A stretch of 64,000 nt of DNA from Thinopyrum elongatum (lineage: Eukaryota; Streptophyta; Magnoliopsida; Poales; Poaceae): contig JAAAXO010000157.1 of the NCBI GenBank assembly GCA_011799875.1, positions 47,309-111,308 on the forward strand, written 5' to 3'. Below are positions 46,272 to 59,064 of this stretch, piece by piece (within the stretch, counting starts at the first letter, position 1; every line of letters starts with the position of its first letter). The position numbers and the translations under genes were made by a program. The notes beneath the pieces are model-generated. The model did no database searches. It worked only from the letters and a program-made list of their open reading frames with translations, and had not been told where the DNA came from.

Positions 46272-47443
46272 TCCTCCCCTTCTTGAAATGAAGTCATCCT
46301 CGACGGAAGCTCATCTTCCTCACCCAAATAAGGCTTCAAATCTGCAATGTTAAAAGTGGGACTAACCCCAAAATCTGCAGGCAGCTCAAGTTTATATGCA
46401 TTATCATTTATTTTCTCTAACACCTTAAAAGGACCATCATCACGTGGCATTAGCTTTGATTTGCGCAAATCAGGAAATCTATCCTTACGCAAATGTAACC
46501 AAACAAGATCTCCAGGTGCAAACACAACATGTTTTCTACCCTTATCTCCAGCAAGTTTATATTTAGCATTCATACGCTCAATGTTCTCCTTAGTTAACTC
46601 ATGCATTTTTAAGATCAATTCAGCACGTTGTTTAGCATCAAAATTAACCTTCTCCGAAGATGGAAGAGGCAACAAATCAATTGGTGCACGAGGAAGGAAA
46701 CCATACACAATTTCAAAAGGACACATCTTAGTAGTAGAATGCAATGAACGATTATAAGCAAATTCAATATGAGGCAAGCATTCTTCCCACATTTTCTTGT
46801 TATTCTTCAAAACAGTCCTAAGCATAGTAGACAATGTTCTATTGACTACTTCAGTTTGTCCATCAGTTTGGGGGTGACATGTAGTACTAAAAAGCAGTTT
46901 AGTCCCCAACTTAGCCCATAAACATCTCCAAAAGTGGCTAAGAAATTTCGTATCACGATCTGAAACAATAGTATTTGGCACACCATGCAAGCGTATAATT
47001 TCACGAAAGAACAAATCAGCAACATTAACAGCATCATCGCTTTTATGACATGGTATAAAGTGTGCCATTTTCGAGAACCTATCCACGACAACAAATATGC
47101 TATCCCTCCCCTTCTTTGTTCGAGGTAAACCTAAAATAAAGTCCATAGATATATCCTCCCAAGGAACACTAGGTACAGGCAAAGGCATATATAAACCATG
47201 AGGATTGAGTCGTGACTTAGCTTTTTGACATGTAGTGCAGCGAGCAACAAAACGCTCAACATCCCGTCTCATCTTTGGCCAAAAGAAATGTGTAGCAAGT
47301 ATATCCTCCGTCTTCTTCACGCCAAAGTGTCCCATTAATCCTCCTCCATGCGCCTCCTGCAACAACAAAAGACGAACAGAGCTAGCTGGAATGCATAGCT
47401 TGTTAGCACGAAACACAAATCCATCGTTAAGGACGAACTTGTT
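46184..47443 (-). pseudogene. gag-pol: Minus CRM integrase fragment (palindrome right arm)
   Basis: Reads from the integrase zinc-finger approach ([17 protein letters not shown]) through the D-D-E core to the same frameshifted tail as the left arm, ending at 46184. The 5' part of pol is cut off at 47443 by the chimeric LTR. It lacks gag, protease, RT and RNase H. Confidence 0.9.
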
Positions 47444-48358
47444 TGATAGAGGCGAGGGTGTCCCGATCTTTCGATGAGATGATAGCTATCGTTTTTGGTG
47501 GAGTAGACTTTGACGATCCGACTACGAACGTGCGAGGACGTCGCGCCTTAGCAATCGCTAAACCAACTCCGAGAGGTTATTGACCACGCCGGAGCACAAT
47601 CAACCTGACCACGAGGGTCTATCTCCTGCAAGCAAACGAAGAACAAGCAAGAAACTAAGATTTGCAATCTGGATATTGCGAATATAGATGAAGTATTGAT
47701 AATGGTGGGGATCCGAAAGCGGTCTTGGTCTGGTCGTTGGACACAAACGAAGTACACGAAGTTGCAATGGCTAACTTTTAACTAAACAAATCCCAAAGTC
47801 TAAACGGTGCCCTAAGGGCTGTATATATGGAGGAAGAGGAGGGGATTTCGTGGCCCTTGAAGGAGGGGTCCGAAACCAACCCTATCTCTTGTTTCCCCAC
47901 ACATACGGACTCAAAAAACAGCCTATACTCAAGTATTTCGAAATTACATGGGCCTGGCCCAATAATAAGGTGACGCAGCACCTATAATAGCCTCTGGACG
48001 AAATTTATGAAGTGACATCTTGTATATTTCGTCCAAGGCTTCCTGCACTCATTATGGTGGCTTCAAAGTCCTGAAATCATCACTTGTAACTCCGTTCTTG
48101 TTCCCCTTGTGCATGCCATCATCTCCATGCTTGAACTTGCTCCAAGGTTCCTCTTTCTTGTCCAAGCTAGGCCCTTCATTTGTAAGCAAAACAAATGTAT
48201 CCAATTTAGGCAGCATCATATTCTCATGAACTTTAGAATCATTACCAAGAAACGAAAGTACCTGATATTTTAATTGACGTGCGCGAGCTCTAGTAATTGG
48301 TCCAGTATGTATAGAAGCAGGGGCTGTGGGTGTAACAATGGTATTGATGTCCTCATCA
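47444..48358 (-). repeat. Chimeric CRM LTR (two variants joined)
   Basis: 915 bp with normal ends. From 47444 to about 47680 it is of the CRM-1 type (GTTTTTGGTGGAGTAG, AACTCCGAGAGG); from about 47685 on it is of the CRM-4 type (ATAGATGAAGTATTGAT, GGATCCGAAAGCGG). The flanks do not match: TTGTT on the left in palindrome pol, GTTAA on the right in CRM-7 pol. This is the signature of recombination between LTRs of two different insertions. Confidence 0.9.
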
Positions 48359-51300
48359 GTTAACTCATGCATTTTTAAGATCAATTCAGCACGTTGTTTA
48401 GCATCAAAATTAACCTTCTCCGAAGATGGAAGAGGCAACAAATCAATTGGTGCACGAGGAAGGAAACCATACACAATTTCAAAAGGACACATCTTAGTAG
48501 TAGAATGCAATGAACGATTATAAGCAAATTCAATATGAGGCAAGCATTCTTCCCACATTTTCTTGTTATTCTTCAAAACAGCCCTAAGCATAGTAGACAA
48601 TGTTCTATTGACTACTTCAGTTTGTCCATCAGTTTGGGGATGACATGTAGTACTAAAAAGCAGTTTAGTCCCCAACTTAGCCCATAAACATCTCCAAAAG
48701 TGGCTAAGAAATTTAGTATCACGATCTGAAACAATAGTATTTGGCACACCATGCAAGCGTATAATTTCACGAAAGAACAAATCAGCAACATTAACAGCAT
48801 CATCGCTTTTATGACATGGTATAAAGTGTGCCATTTTCGAGAACCTATCCACGACAACAAATATGCTATCCCTCCCCTTCTTTGTTCGAGGTAAACCTAA
48901 AACAAAGTCCATAGATATATCCTCCCAAGGAACACTAGGTACAGGCAAAGGCATATATAAACCATGAGGATTGAGTCGTGACTTAGCTTTTTGACATGTA
49001 GTGCAGCGAGCAACAAAACGCTCAACATCCCGTCTCATCTTTGGCCAAAAGAAATGTGTAGCAAGTATATCCTCCGTCTTCTTCATGCCAAAGTGTCCCA
49101 TTAATCCTCCTCCATGCGCCTCCTGCAACAACAAATCCATCGTTAACGACGAACTTGTTCCATGTTCTCCCTTCCTTACAATTCTGCAATACATCTTTAA
49201 ATTCAGCATCATGCACATATTGATCTTTGATGGTCTCCAAACCAAATATTTTAAAGTCAAGTTGTGAAAGCATAGTATAACGACGAGACAATGCATCAGC
49301 AATAACATTTTCTTTACCCTTCTTGTGTTTAATGACATAAGGGAAAGTCTCAATAAATTCAACCCATTTAGCATGTCTACGGTTCAGTTTTGCTTGACTT
49401 TTAATGTGTTTCAAAGATTCATGATCAGAATGTATAACAAATTCTTTGGGCCATAAATAATGTTGCCATGTTTCTAAGGTCCGAACAAGAGCATATAATT
49501 CTTTATCATAAGTAGAATAGTTCAGACTAGGCCCACTCAATTTCTCAGAAAAGTATGCAACAGGTTTGCCATCTTGTAATAAAACACCTCCTAATCCAAT
49601 TCCACTAGCATCACATTCAAGCTCAAAAGTCTTATTAAAATCAGGAAGTTGGAGTAAAGGAGCATGTGTCAACTTATCTTTCAATACCGTGAAGGCTTCT
49701 TCCTGTGAGGTACCCCAAACAAAAGGCACATCCTTCTTTGTAAGCTCATTGAGAGGTGCAGCAATGGTGCTGAAATCTCTCACAAAACGCCTATAGAAAC
49801 CAGCGAGTCCAAGAAAACTCCTCACTTGAGTGACCGTTTTGGGCTGTGGCCAACTCTCAATAGCTTCAATCTTGGCTTTATCAACTTCAATTCCCTGTGG
49901 AGTAACAACATAGCCAAGAAAAGATACTCGGTCGGTGCAAAAGGTGCACTTCCCAAGGTTACCAAACAAACATGCATCACGTAAAGCAATAAAAACAGCA
50001 CGTAAATGTTCCAAATGTTCCTCCAAAGATCTGCTATAAATCAGTATATCATCAAAATAGACTACGACAAATCGTCCAATGAAAGCACGTAAAACTTCAT
50101 TCATTAATCTCATGAAAGTACTAGGTGCATTAGTTAACCCAAAAGGCATGACTAACCACTCATATAATCCAAACTTTGTTTTAAATGCTGTTTTCCATTC
50201 ATCCCCCAATTTCATACGAATTTGATGGTATCCACTACGCAAATCAACTTTGGAGAATATTGTAGAGCCACTCAATTCATCAAGCATATCATCTAGTCTA
50301 GGAATAGGATGACGATAACGAATAGTAATATTATTAATGCCTCTACAATCAACACACATACGCGATGTACCATCCTTTTTCGGCACTAGAATAATAGGAA
50401 CAGCACAAGGACTAAGGGATTCGCGTATATAACCTTTGTCGAGCAACTCCTGTACTTGACGCATAATCTCCTTCGTCTCCTCTGGATTGGTACGGTATGG
50501 CGCACGGTTTGGCAACGAAGCACCGGGAATTAAGTCAATCTGATGCTCAATCCCGCGAATAGGTGGTAATCCCGGAGGCACATCTTGTGGAAAGACGTCG
50601 GCGAACTCCTGCAAAATGTTAGTAACAGCAGGAGGCAAAGAGGAAGGCATGTCCTCGAATGAAAATAATGCCTCTTTGCACACAAAAGCATAGCAAACAG
50701 ATTTGCTGAAATCTAGATCATCAATATCAGATTTGGTGGCAAGTAAACATGCACTTTTCTATTTAAATTCAGAAGCAACACTAGATGGTTTATTATTAGG
50801 ATTCATTTGTTGCTCAAATTCTTTTGCCACAATCTGATTTTCACTCTTGTTTTGCTCCTGTTTTGCCTTACTAGCTCTATTAATATCATCTTTCAAAATA
50901 GAATCAGGAGACATAGGAAGCAAAGTAATATGTTTATCCTTATGAACAAGAGTATACTGATTGTTTCTACCATGGTGTACAGAACTTTTATCAAATTGCC
51001 ATGGTCTACCAAGTAATAAGGAACATGCTTGCATGGGTACCACATCACAATCAACAAAATCAGCATACGTAGAGATACTAAAATGCACACGAACAGTACG
51101 TGTTACCTTAACCTTGCCGCTGTTGTTGAACCATTGGATATAGTAAGGATGTGGATGTGGTCTTGTGGTGAGAGAGAGCTTCTCCACCATCTCCATGCTA
51201 GCCAAGTTGTTGCAGCTCCCTCCATCTATGATGACGCGAACAGAACGTTCCTTCACAACTCCCTTTGTATGGAACAAATTATGCTTCTGATTTTGCTCAG

Positions 51301-52801
51301 CTTGTGTGACCTGCACACCCAAAACACGTTGAGCAACTAAACATTCATACCTGTCAGCGTCTTCAGGAGCCATGTATTGCGTCTCTTGTTCAGAATCATC
51401 TCCACCGTGTTCTTCACGTGTAATGAGAGCCAAAGTCTTCTCATCATAGTCACTAGCGGACTCATACCCACCATCCTCGGTAGCAATCATGACACGCTGA
51501 GATTTGCATTCTCTCGCATAATGACCTCTTCCCTTACAACGACGACAAATAATATCACTTGTGTGCCCTGTTGATGCCATGGAAGAAGAAGAACTCTGTG
51601 CAGGCCCGGTAGGTGTGCTCTTGGCAGATAGTGGTGGTTGTGCCTGCTTCCTTGTATCACGGCTGGAGGTGGCAGCTGATGGAGGTGTCGGTGCAGTAGA
51701 ATGTGTGGAAGTAGAGGATGCACGCGGTGTCCACGATGAAGGTCGACCTGCAGAAAAGTTAGTCCGCGTCAATGCATGTCGATCCTGCACTTCATGTTCA
51801 GCTTTACAAGCAAGATGGAATAAACGAGTGATATTATTATACTCCTTATACTCTAGAATGGTCTGAATCTCTCTATTTAATCCACCCATAAAATGTGCAA
51901 GCATAGCTTCATTCTCCTCAACAATACCACATCTAATCATGCCAGTTTGTAATTCCTGATAATATTCTTCTACAGAATTTTTTCCTTGTCTTAAGCGCTG
52001 CAATTTTTGAAGTAATTCACGTTGATAATATGGTGGAACCCAACAAGTACGCATAGCAGTTTTCAAAGCAGCCCACGTAGCTGGAATAGGATATAATCTA
52101 CAATGTTCAGACCACCATACACATGCAAAACTAGTGAAAGCACAAACAGCAGCAGCAACACGTCGTTCCTCGGGATATTGTAAACATGTAAAACGTTGTT
52201 CAGTTTCTAACTCCCAAGTAAGATATATATCAGGAACATATCTACCCTCGAATGGTGGAATATTCAATTTTAATTTAGGAAGATGGTCATGATCTCGTAC
52301 CTGAAGTGGTGGTGCAGACCTACCATTGCGATTATTTGCATGTGGACGACCTGGTGCTGGTGGTTGCACGTAGTTATGATTTTGATCAACCTCATCCTCA
52401 TAATCGCCCGCGTAATCATCCTCCTCCTCGCCACCAGCAGCAGGAGCAGGAGCCAAAGAAGCATCAACAGTAGGTACAGCAGCACCAGAAGTTTGGCCAT
52501 CCTCAAGAGGAACACGCTTCGCTCGTCCGAACTGATTTGGAAGGGGGCGTTGTTGTTGTCGTTGCAGAGGTGCGACAGGTGCAGCCGGTGGTGGTTGGGG
52601 AAGACGCGTGAGCAATTCATTAAACTTGTTATCCAGCTTTGTCTCGAACGACTTCTCCATGCCATCTATCTTCTCCATGGCCTCTTCAAATCTGTTTAGC
52701 ACATCTCCCACCTGGCCACTCATCATTTGTTGAAATTTATCATGCAACTCCTTGTTCGTCATGTTCTCCCAGTCAATCTCGTCGGCTTGTGATCCTGCCA
52801 T
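48052..52801 (-). pseudogene. gag-pol: CRM-7 gag-pol: stop, 50-bp deletion, integrase-CR fusion
   Basis: It starts [11 protein letters not shown] at 52801 and is open through gag and protease to a TAG at 50759-50761 (Leu TTG in others). RT (YFDD) and RNase H stay open to about 49135, where about 50 bp between two ACAAA repeats are deleted, shifting frame before the integrase zinc finger. The integrase core is open to MHELT near 48359, then joins in frame to DEDINT of the LTR, so the integrase C-terminal domain is missing but the CR tail is kept to the stop at 48052. The central gag matches CRM-5, while the N-terminus matches CRM-1. Confidence 0.9.
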
Positions 52802-53924
52802 GGTTAGCAGCAATAGAAACACACAAGAATATGATCCTACAGACTACTAGAAAGTGGTGGTGGTGTGGTGTGGTGTCACAAATCCGTCAAGCAAATCTCA
52901 AATTCTTACCAGTTCTTACCCAGCAGCAGGTGGTGATCGGCAACCTTTGTAGTCAAAACTCTCAGAGCTTGGAAAGAGCGATTGTCAGGTGGTGTCAAAC
53001 GCACGATGTAGATGTATGTGGAGCTGGGAAGGCTTATGATATGGTAGCAAAAAGGGTCAGCAATAATCAATTCAGAGATGCAATGTTGAATAAACTCTCA
53101 ACGACGGTACTGTGCTGGTCCTAGGCTAGACCGTGCTAGAGACGCGAGCCTAGAACACTAACAAAAATCACGGCGCTGCACGTAAACAAGGGAGTAGCAC
53201 ACTCTGATTTTTTTTTTTGCACTTTTTTTCCCTCTTTTTTTTTTTTTGCTCCGCAACAATTTTTTTTCGAAAAAGTCTACAAATGGTCTAAAAACTGCCT
53301 AGCCAGAATTTTCCAGACTTAGTTTTTTTTTTTGAAACTGGAACTATTTTTCTTCTGCGGGTAGCACGAAAATTGGGGAATCCGACTTGTTCACGACTCG
53401 TAGTATCGCGTGATCTGGAACTCTAAAATAAAGGAATAAATACTGGACTCGGACTAGGACTGGTGGCAGAGATGAATATGGTGGAACTCGGACTGGTGAT
53501 GGTATATGACGGTAGTATATGTGGGCTCGTATTGGTGGTGGTATATGGACTCGGATCGGTGGTGGTATCTGGACTCGGATCGGTGGTGGTATATGGACTC
53601 AGAGAAATAGCAGATAAGCTGTGGTGGTATATGGTAGGGGCGATGATGATGGTGCGGCGGCGGCGTGACAACTTGTGAACAGAACTCGAAACTCTAAAGA
53701 ACTAGACGCTAAGACCAGCAACTTGACACGACGATGCAACCGCAAATTCAACAAAGCAAAGACCCTAAAAAGATTATGCAAAGGCTCAGATTGGTTCGGA
53801 TATGATGAACTAACCCTAAATTTTTTTTTGGCTTTTTCCTGGACTGTAGGTATGAAGAACAGACTCGATATAAACTACGAAAAACTGTAAATCTCACCGA
53901 GCAACCTGGGAATCTGATACCACT
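52802..53924 (-). other. CRM-7 untranslated leader
   Basis: It has no gene. It has the same type and order as the CRM-1 leader: gag-proximal block, T-rich runs (53210-53330), 24-bp repeat (about 53534-53600), and a primer site reading TGGTATCAGATTCCC at 53908-53922. Confidence 0.75.
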
Positions 53925-54846
53925 TGATAGAGGCGAGGGTGTCCCGATCTTTCGATGAGATGATAGCTATCGTTTTTGGTGGAGTAGACTTTGACGATCC
54001 GACTACGAACGTGCGAGGACGTCGCGCCTTAGCAATCGCTAAACCAACTCCGAGAGGTTATTGACCACGCCGGAGCACAATCAACCTGACCACGAGGGTC
54101 TATCTCCTGCAAGCAAACGAAGAACAAGCAAGAAACTAAGATTTGCAATCTGGATATTGAGAATATAAGATGAAAGCTTTATTGATCAAGGTGGGGTTCT
54201 GTGACATCTTGGTCTGGTCGTTGAACACAAACGAAGTACGCGAAGTTGCAGCTATGGCGAACTTTTAATCTAAACAAAACCCAAAGTCTAAACGGTGCCC
54301 TAAGGGCTGTATATATGGAGGAAGAGGAGGGGATATCGTGGCCCTTGAAGGAGGGGTCCGAAACCAACCCTATCTCTTGTTTCCCCACACATACGGACTC
54401 TAAAAACAGCCTATACTCAAGTATTTCGAAATTACATGGGCCTGGCCCAATAATAAGGTGACGCAGCACCTATAATAGCCTCTGCACGAAATTTATGAAG
54501 TGGCATCTTGTATATTTCGTCCAAGGCTTCCTGCACTCCTTATGGTGGCTTCAAAGTCCTGAAATCATCACTTGTAACTCCGTTCTTGTTCCCCTTGTGC
54601 ATGCCATCATCTCCATGCTTGAACTTGCTCCAAGGTTCCTCTTTCTTGTCCAAGCTAGGCCCTTCATTTGTAAGCAAAACAAATGTATCCAATTTAGGCA
54701 GCATCATATTCTCATGAACTTTAGAATCATTACCAAGAAACGAAAGTACCTGATATTTTAATTGGCGTGCGCGAGCTCTAGTAATTGGTCCAGTATGTAT
54801 AGAAGCAGGGGCTGTGGGTGTAACAATGGTATTGATGTCCTCATCA
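53925..54846 (-). repeat. CRM-7 5' LTR (922 bp)
   Basis: TGATAGAGG to TCATCA, CRM-1 type. It is bordered by the leader on the left and plus-strand pol (AAGAGGC) on the right. Confidence 0.95.
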
Positions 54847-54930
54847 AAGAGGCATTATTTTCATTCGAGGACGTGCCTTCCTCTTTGCCTCCTGCTGTCA
54901 CTAACATTTTGCAGGAGTTCGCTGACGTCT
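54847..54930 (+). pseudogene. gag-pol: 84-bp island of plus-strand CRM pol
   Basis: It encodes the [17 protein letters not shown]...EFADV segment between protease and RT, in plus orientation, squeezed between two minus-strand LTRs. It is the only trace of a plus-strand host element hit by two insertions. Confidence 0.9.
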
Positions 54931-55299
54931 TAATAGAGGCAAAGGTGTCCCGTCTTTCGATGAGATGGTGGCTATCGTTTTTTGGTGGAGTAGACTTTGA
55001 CGATCCGACTACAAACGTGCGAGGACGTCGCGCCTTAGCAATCGCTAAACCAACTCTGAGAGGTTATTGACCACGCCGGAGCACGATCAACCTGACCACG
55101 AGGGTCTATTTCCTGGAAGCAAACGAAGAACAAGCAAGAAACTAAGATTTGTAATCTGGATATTGTGAATATAAGATGAAAGCTTTATTGATCAAGGTGG
55201 GGTTCTGCTACGTCTTGGTCTGGTCGTTGAACACAAACGAAGTACGCGAAGTTGCAGCTATGGCAAACTTTTAATCTAAACAAAACCCAAAGTCTAAAC
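54931..55299 (-). repeat. Truncated minus CRM LTR (369 bp)
   Basis: It starts TAATAGAGGCAAAGG (terminal TG changed to TA) and follows the LTR to CAAAGTCTAAAC, then joins minus-strand pol at about 55300 with a few bases of shared sequence. Confidence 0.9.
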
Positions 55300-57655
55300 A
55301 CATGTCTCATCTTTGGCCAAAAGAAATGTGTAGCAAGTATATCCTCCGTCTTCTTCACGCCAAAGTGTCCCATTAATCCTCCTCCATGCGCCTCCTGCAA
55401 CAACAAAAGACGAACGGAGCTAGCTGGAATGCATAGCTTGTTAGCACGAAACACAAATCCATCGTTAACGACGAACTTGTTCCATGTTCTCCCTTCCTTA
55501 CAATTCTGCAATACATCTTTAAATTCAGCATCATGCACATATTGATCTTTGATGGTCTCCAAACCAAATATTTTAAAGTCAAGTTGTGAAAGCATAGTAT
55601 AACGACGAGACAATGCATCAGCAATAACATTTTCTTTACCCTTCTTGTGTTTAATGACATAAGGGAAAGTCTCAATAAATTCAATCCATTTAGCATGTCT
55701 ACGGTTCAGTTTTGCTTGACTTTTAATGTGTTTCAAAGATTCATGATCAGAATGTATAACAAATTCTTTGGGCCACAAATAATGTTGCCATGTTTCTAAG
55801 GTCCGAACAAGAGCATATAATTCTTTATCATAAGTAGAATAGTTCAGACTAGGCCCACTCAATTTTTCAGAAAAGTATGCAACAGGTTTGCCATCTTGTA
55901 ATAAAACACCTCCTAATCCAATTCCACTAGCATCACATTCAAGCTCAAAAGTCTTATTAAAATCAGGAAGTTGGAGTAAAGGAGCATGTGTCAAGTTATC
56001 TTTCAATACCGTGAAGGCTTCTTCCTGTGAGGTACCCCAAACAAAAGGCACATCCTTCTTTGTAAGCTCATTGAGAGGTGCATCATTGGTGCTGAAATCT
56101 CTCACAAAACGCCTATAGAAACCAGCGAGTCCAAGAAAACTCCTCACTTGAGTGACCGTTTTGGGCTGTGGCCAACTCTCAATAGCTTCAATCTTGGCTT
56201 TATCAACTTCAATTCCCTGTGGAGTAACAACATAGCCAAGAAAAGATACTCGGTCGGTGCAAAAGGTGCACTTCCCAAGGTTACCAAACAAACGTGCATC
56301 ACGTAAAGCAATAAAAACAGCACGTAAATGTTCCAAATGTTCCTCCAAAGATCTGCTATAAATCAGTATATCATCAAAATAGACTACCACAAATCGTCCA
56401 ATGAAAGCACGTAAAACTTCGTTCATTAATCTCATGAAAGTACTAGGTGCATTAGTTAACCCAAAAGGCATGACTAACCACTCATATAAACCGAACTTAG
56501 TTTTAAATGCTGTTTTCCATTCATCTCCCAATTTCATACGAATTTGATGGTATCCACTACGCAAATCAACTTTGGAGAATATTGTAGAGCCACTCAATTC
56601 ATCAAGCATATCATCTAGTCTAGGAATAGGATGACGATAACGAATAGTAATATTATTAATGCCTCTACAATCAACACACATACGCGATGTACCAACCTTT
56701 TTCGGCACTAGAATAATAGGAACAGCACAAGGACTAAGGAATTCGCGTATATAACCTTTGTCGAGCAACTCCTGTACTTGACGCATAATCTCCTTCGTCT
56801 CCTCTGGATTGGTACGGTATGGCACACGGTTTGGCAACGAAGCACCGGGAATTAAGTCAATCTAATGCTCAATCCCGCGAATAGGTGGTAATCCCGGTGG
56901 CACGTCTTGTGGAAAGACGTCAGCGAACTCCTGCAAAATGTTAGTGATCGCAGGAGGCAAAGAGGATGGCACGTCCTCGAATGAAAATAACGCCTCTTTG
57001 CACACAAAAGCATAGCAAACAGAATTGCTGAAATCTAGATCATCAATATCAGATTTGGTGGCAAGTAAGCATGCACTTTTCAATTTAATTTCAGAAGCAA
57101 CACTAGATGGTTTATTATTAGGCTTCATTTGTTGCTCAAATTCTTTTGCCACAATCTGATTTTCACTCTTATTTTTCTCCTGTTTTGCTTTACTAGCTCT
57201 ATTAATATCATCTTTCAAAATAGAATCAGGAGTCATAGGAAGCAAAGTAATATGTTTATCCTTATGAACAAGAGTATACTGATTGTTTCTACCATGGTGT
57301 ACAGAATTTTTATCAAATTGCCATGGTCTACCAAGTAATAATGAACATGCTTGCATGGGTACCACATCACAATCAACATAATCAGCATATGTAGAGATAC
57401 TAAAATGCACACGAACAGTACGTGTTACCTTAACCTTGCCGCTGTTGTTGAACCATTGGATATAGTAAGGATGTGGATGTGGTCTTGTGGTGAGAGATAG
57501 CTTCTCCACCATCTCCATGCTAGCCAAGTTATTGCAGCTCCCTCCATCTATGATGACGCGAACAGAACGTTCCTTCACAACTCCCTTTGTATGGAACAAA
57601 TTATGCCTCTGATTTTGCTCAGCTTGTGTGACCTGCACACTCAAAACACGTTGGA
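55300..57655 (-). pseudogene. gag-pol: Minus CRM pol block, integrase zinc finger back to gag end
   Basis: Read on the minus strand it begins in the gag-protease linker ([14 protein letters not shown]), passes protease DGGS, an in-frame TAG near 56863 (Gln in others), RT YFDD, RNase H and the start of the integrase zinc finger. It then breaks at the truncated LTR, giving an artificial RT/RNase H-LTR reading frame (55185-56837). Gag N-terminus, integrase core and tail are missing. Confidence 0.88.
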
Positions 57656-59064
57656 AGTTGGAGTAAAGGAGCATGTGTCAACTTATCTTTCAATACCGTG
57701 AAGGCTTCTTCCTGTGAGGTACCCCAAACAAAAGGCACATCCTTCTTTGTAAGCTCATTGAGAGGTGCAGCAATGGTGCTGAAATCTCTCACAAAACGCC
57801 TATAGAAACCAGCGAGTCCAAGAAAACTCCTCACTTGAGTGACTGTTTTGGGCTGTGGTCAACTCTCAATAGCTTCAATCTTGGCTTTATCAACTTCAAT
57901 TCCCTGTGGAGTAACAACATAGCCAAGAAAAGATACTCGGTCGGTGCAAAAGGTGCACTTCCCAAGGTTACCAAACAAACGTGCATCACGTAAAGCAATA
58001 AAAACAGCACGTAAATGTTCCAAATGTTCCTCCAAAGATCTGCTATAAATCAGTATATCATCAAAATAGACTACCACAAATCGTCCAATGAAAGCACGTA
58101 AAACTTCGTTCATTAATCTCATGAAAGTACTAGGTGCATTAGTTAACCCAAAAGGCATGACTAACCACTCATATAATCGAAACTTTGTTTTAAATGCTGT
58201 TTTCCATTCATCCCCCAATTTCATACGAATTTGATGGTATCCACTACGCAAATCAACTTTGGAGAATATTGTAGAGCCACTCAATTCATCAAGCATATCA
58301 TCTAGTCTAGGAATAGGATGACGATAACGAATAGTAATATTATTAATGCCTCTACAATCAACACACATACGCGATGTACCATCCTTTTTCGGCACTAGAA
58401 TAATAGGAACAGCACAAGGACTAAGGGATTCGCGTATATAACCGTTGTCGAGCAACTCCTGTACTTGACGCATAATCTCCTTCGTCTCCTCTGGATTGGT
58501 ACGGTATGGCGCACGGTTTGGCAACGAAGCACCGGGAATTAAGTCAATCTGATGCTCAATCCCGCGAATAGGTGGTAATCCCGGTGGCACGTCTTGTGGA
58601 AAGACGTCAGCGAACTCCTGCAAAATGTTAGTGACCGCAGGAGGCAAAGAGGAAGGCACGTCCTCGAATGAAAATAACGCCTTTTTGCACACAAAAGCAT
58701 AGCAAACAGAATTGCTGAAATCTAGATCATCAATATCAGATTTGGTGGCAAGTAAGCATGCACTTTTCAATTTAATTTCAGAAGCAACACTAGATGGTTT
58801 ATTATTAGGCTTCATTTGTTGCTCAAATTCTTTTGCCACAATCTGATTTTCACTCTTATTTTTCTCCTGTTTTGCTTTACTAGCTCTATTAATATCATCT
58901 TTCAAAATAGAATCAGGAGTCATAGGAAGCAAAGTAATATGTTTATCCTTATGAACAAGAGTATACTGATTGTTTCTACCATGGTGTACAGAATTTTTAT
59001 CAAGTAATAATGAACATGCTTGCATGGGTACCACATCACAATCAACATAATCAGCATATGTAGA
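57656..59064 (-). pseudogene. gag-pol: Second minus CRM pol block, RNase H start back to protease
   Basis: Joined head-to-tail to the previous block at GTTG|GAAGTTGG. On the minus strand it covers the protease end, RT (YFDD) and the start of RNase H, with a TGA at 57859-57861 (Trp in ESWPQPK) and an 18-bp in-frame deletion near 59002 removing GRPWQF after the protease. A CRM LTR starts at 59065. Confidence 0.88.

Larger units (their letters stand above)
43303..47443. repeat. Near-perfect palindrome, 2 x 2,054 bp with 33-bp spacer
   Basis: The left arm 43303-45356 (pol plus LTR, plus strand) and right arm 45390-47443 (LTR plus pol, minus strand) are equal in length and differ by roughly a dozen bases by eye. 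They share mutations found in no other copy in the window. The spacer 45357-45389 is the normal LTR continuation of the left arm. The right arm ends where another LTR was inserted, so the palindrome may once have been longer. Confidence 0.93.
47444..54846 (-). mobile_element. CRM-7: minus CRM element with recombinant 3' LTR
   Basis: The 5' LTR (53925-54846), leader and gag-pol are nearly full, but pol jumps from the integrase C-terminal region straight to the chimeric LTR, losing ~320 bp and the polypurine tract. The right flank AAGAG (54847 on) lies in plus-strand pol; the left flank is unrelated, so the two ends come from different insertions. Confidence 0.87.
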
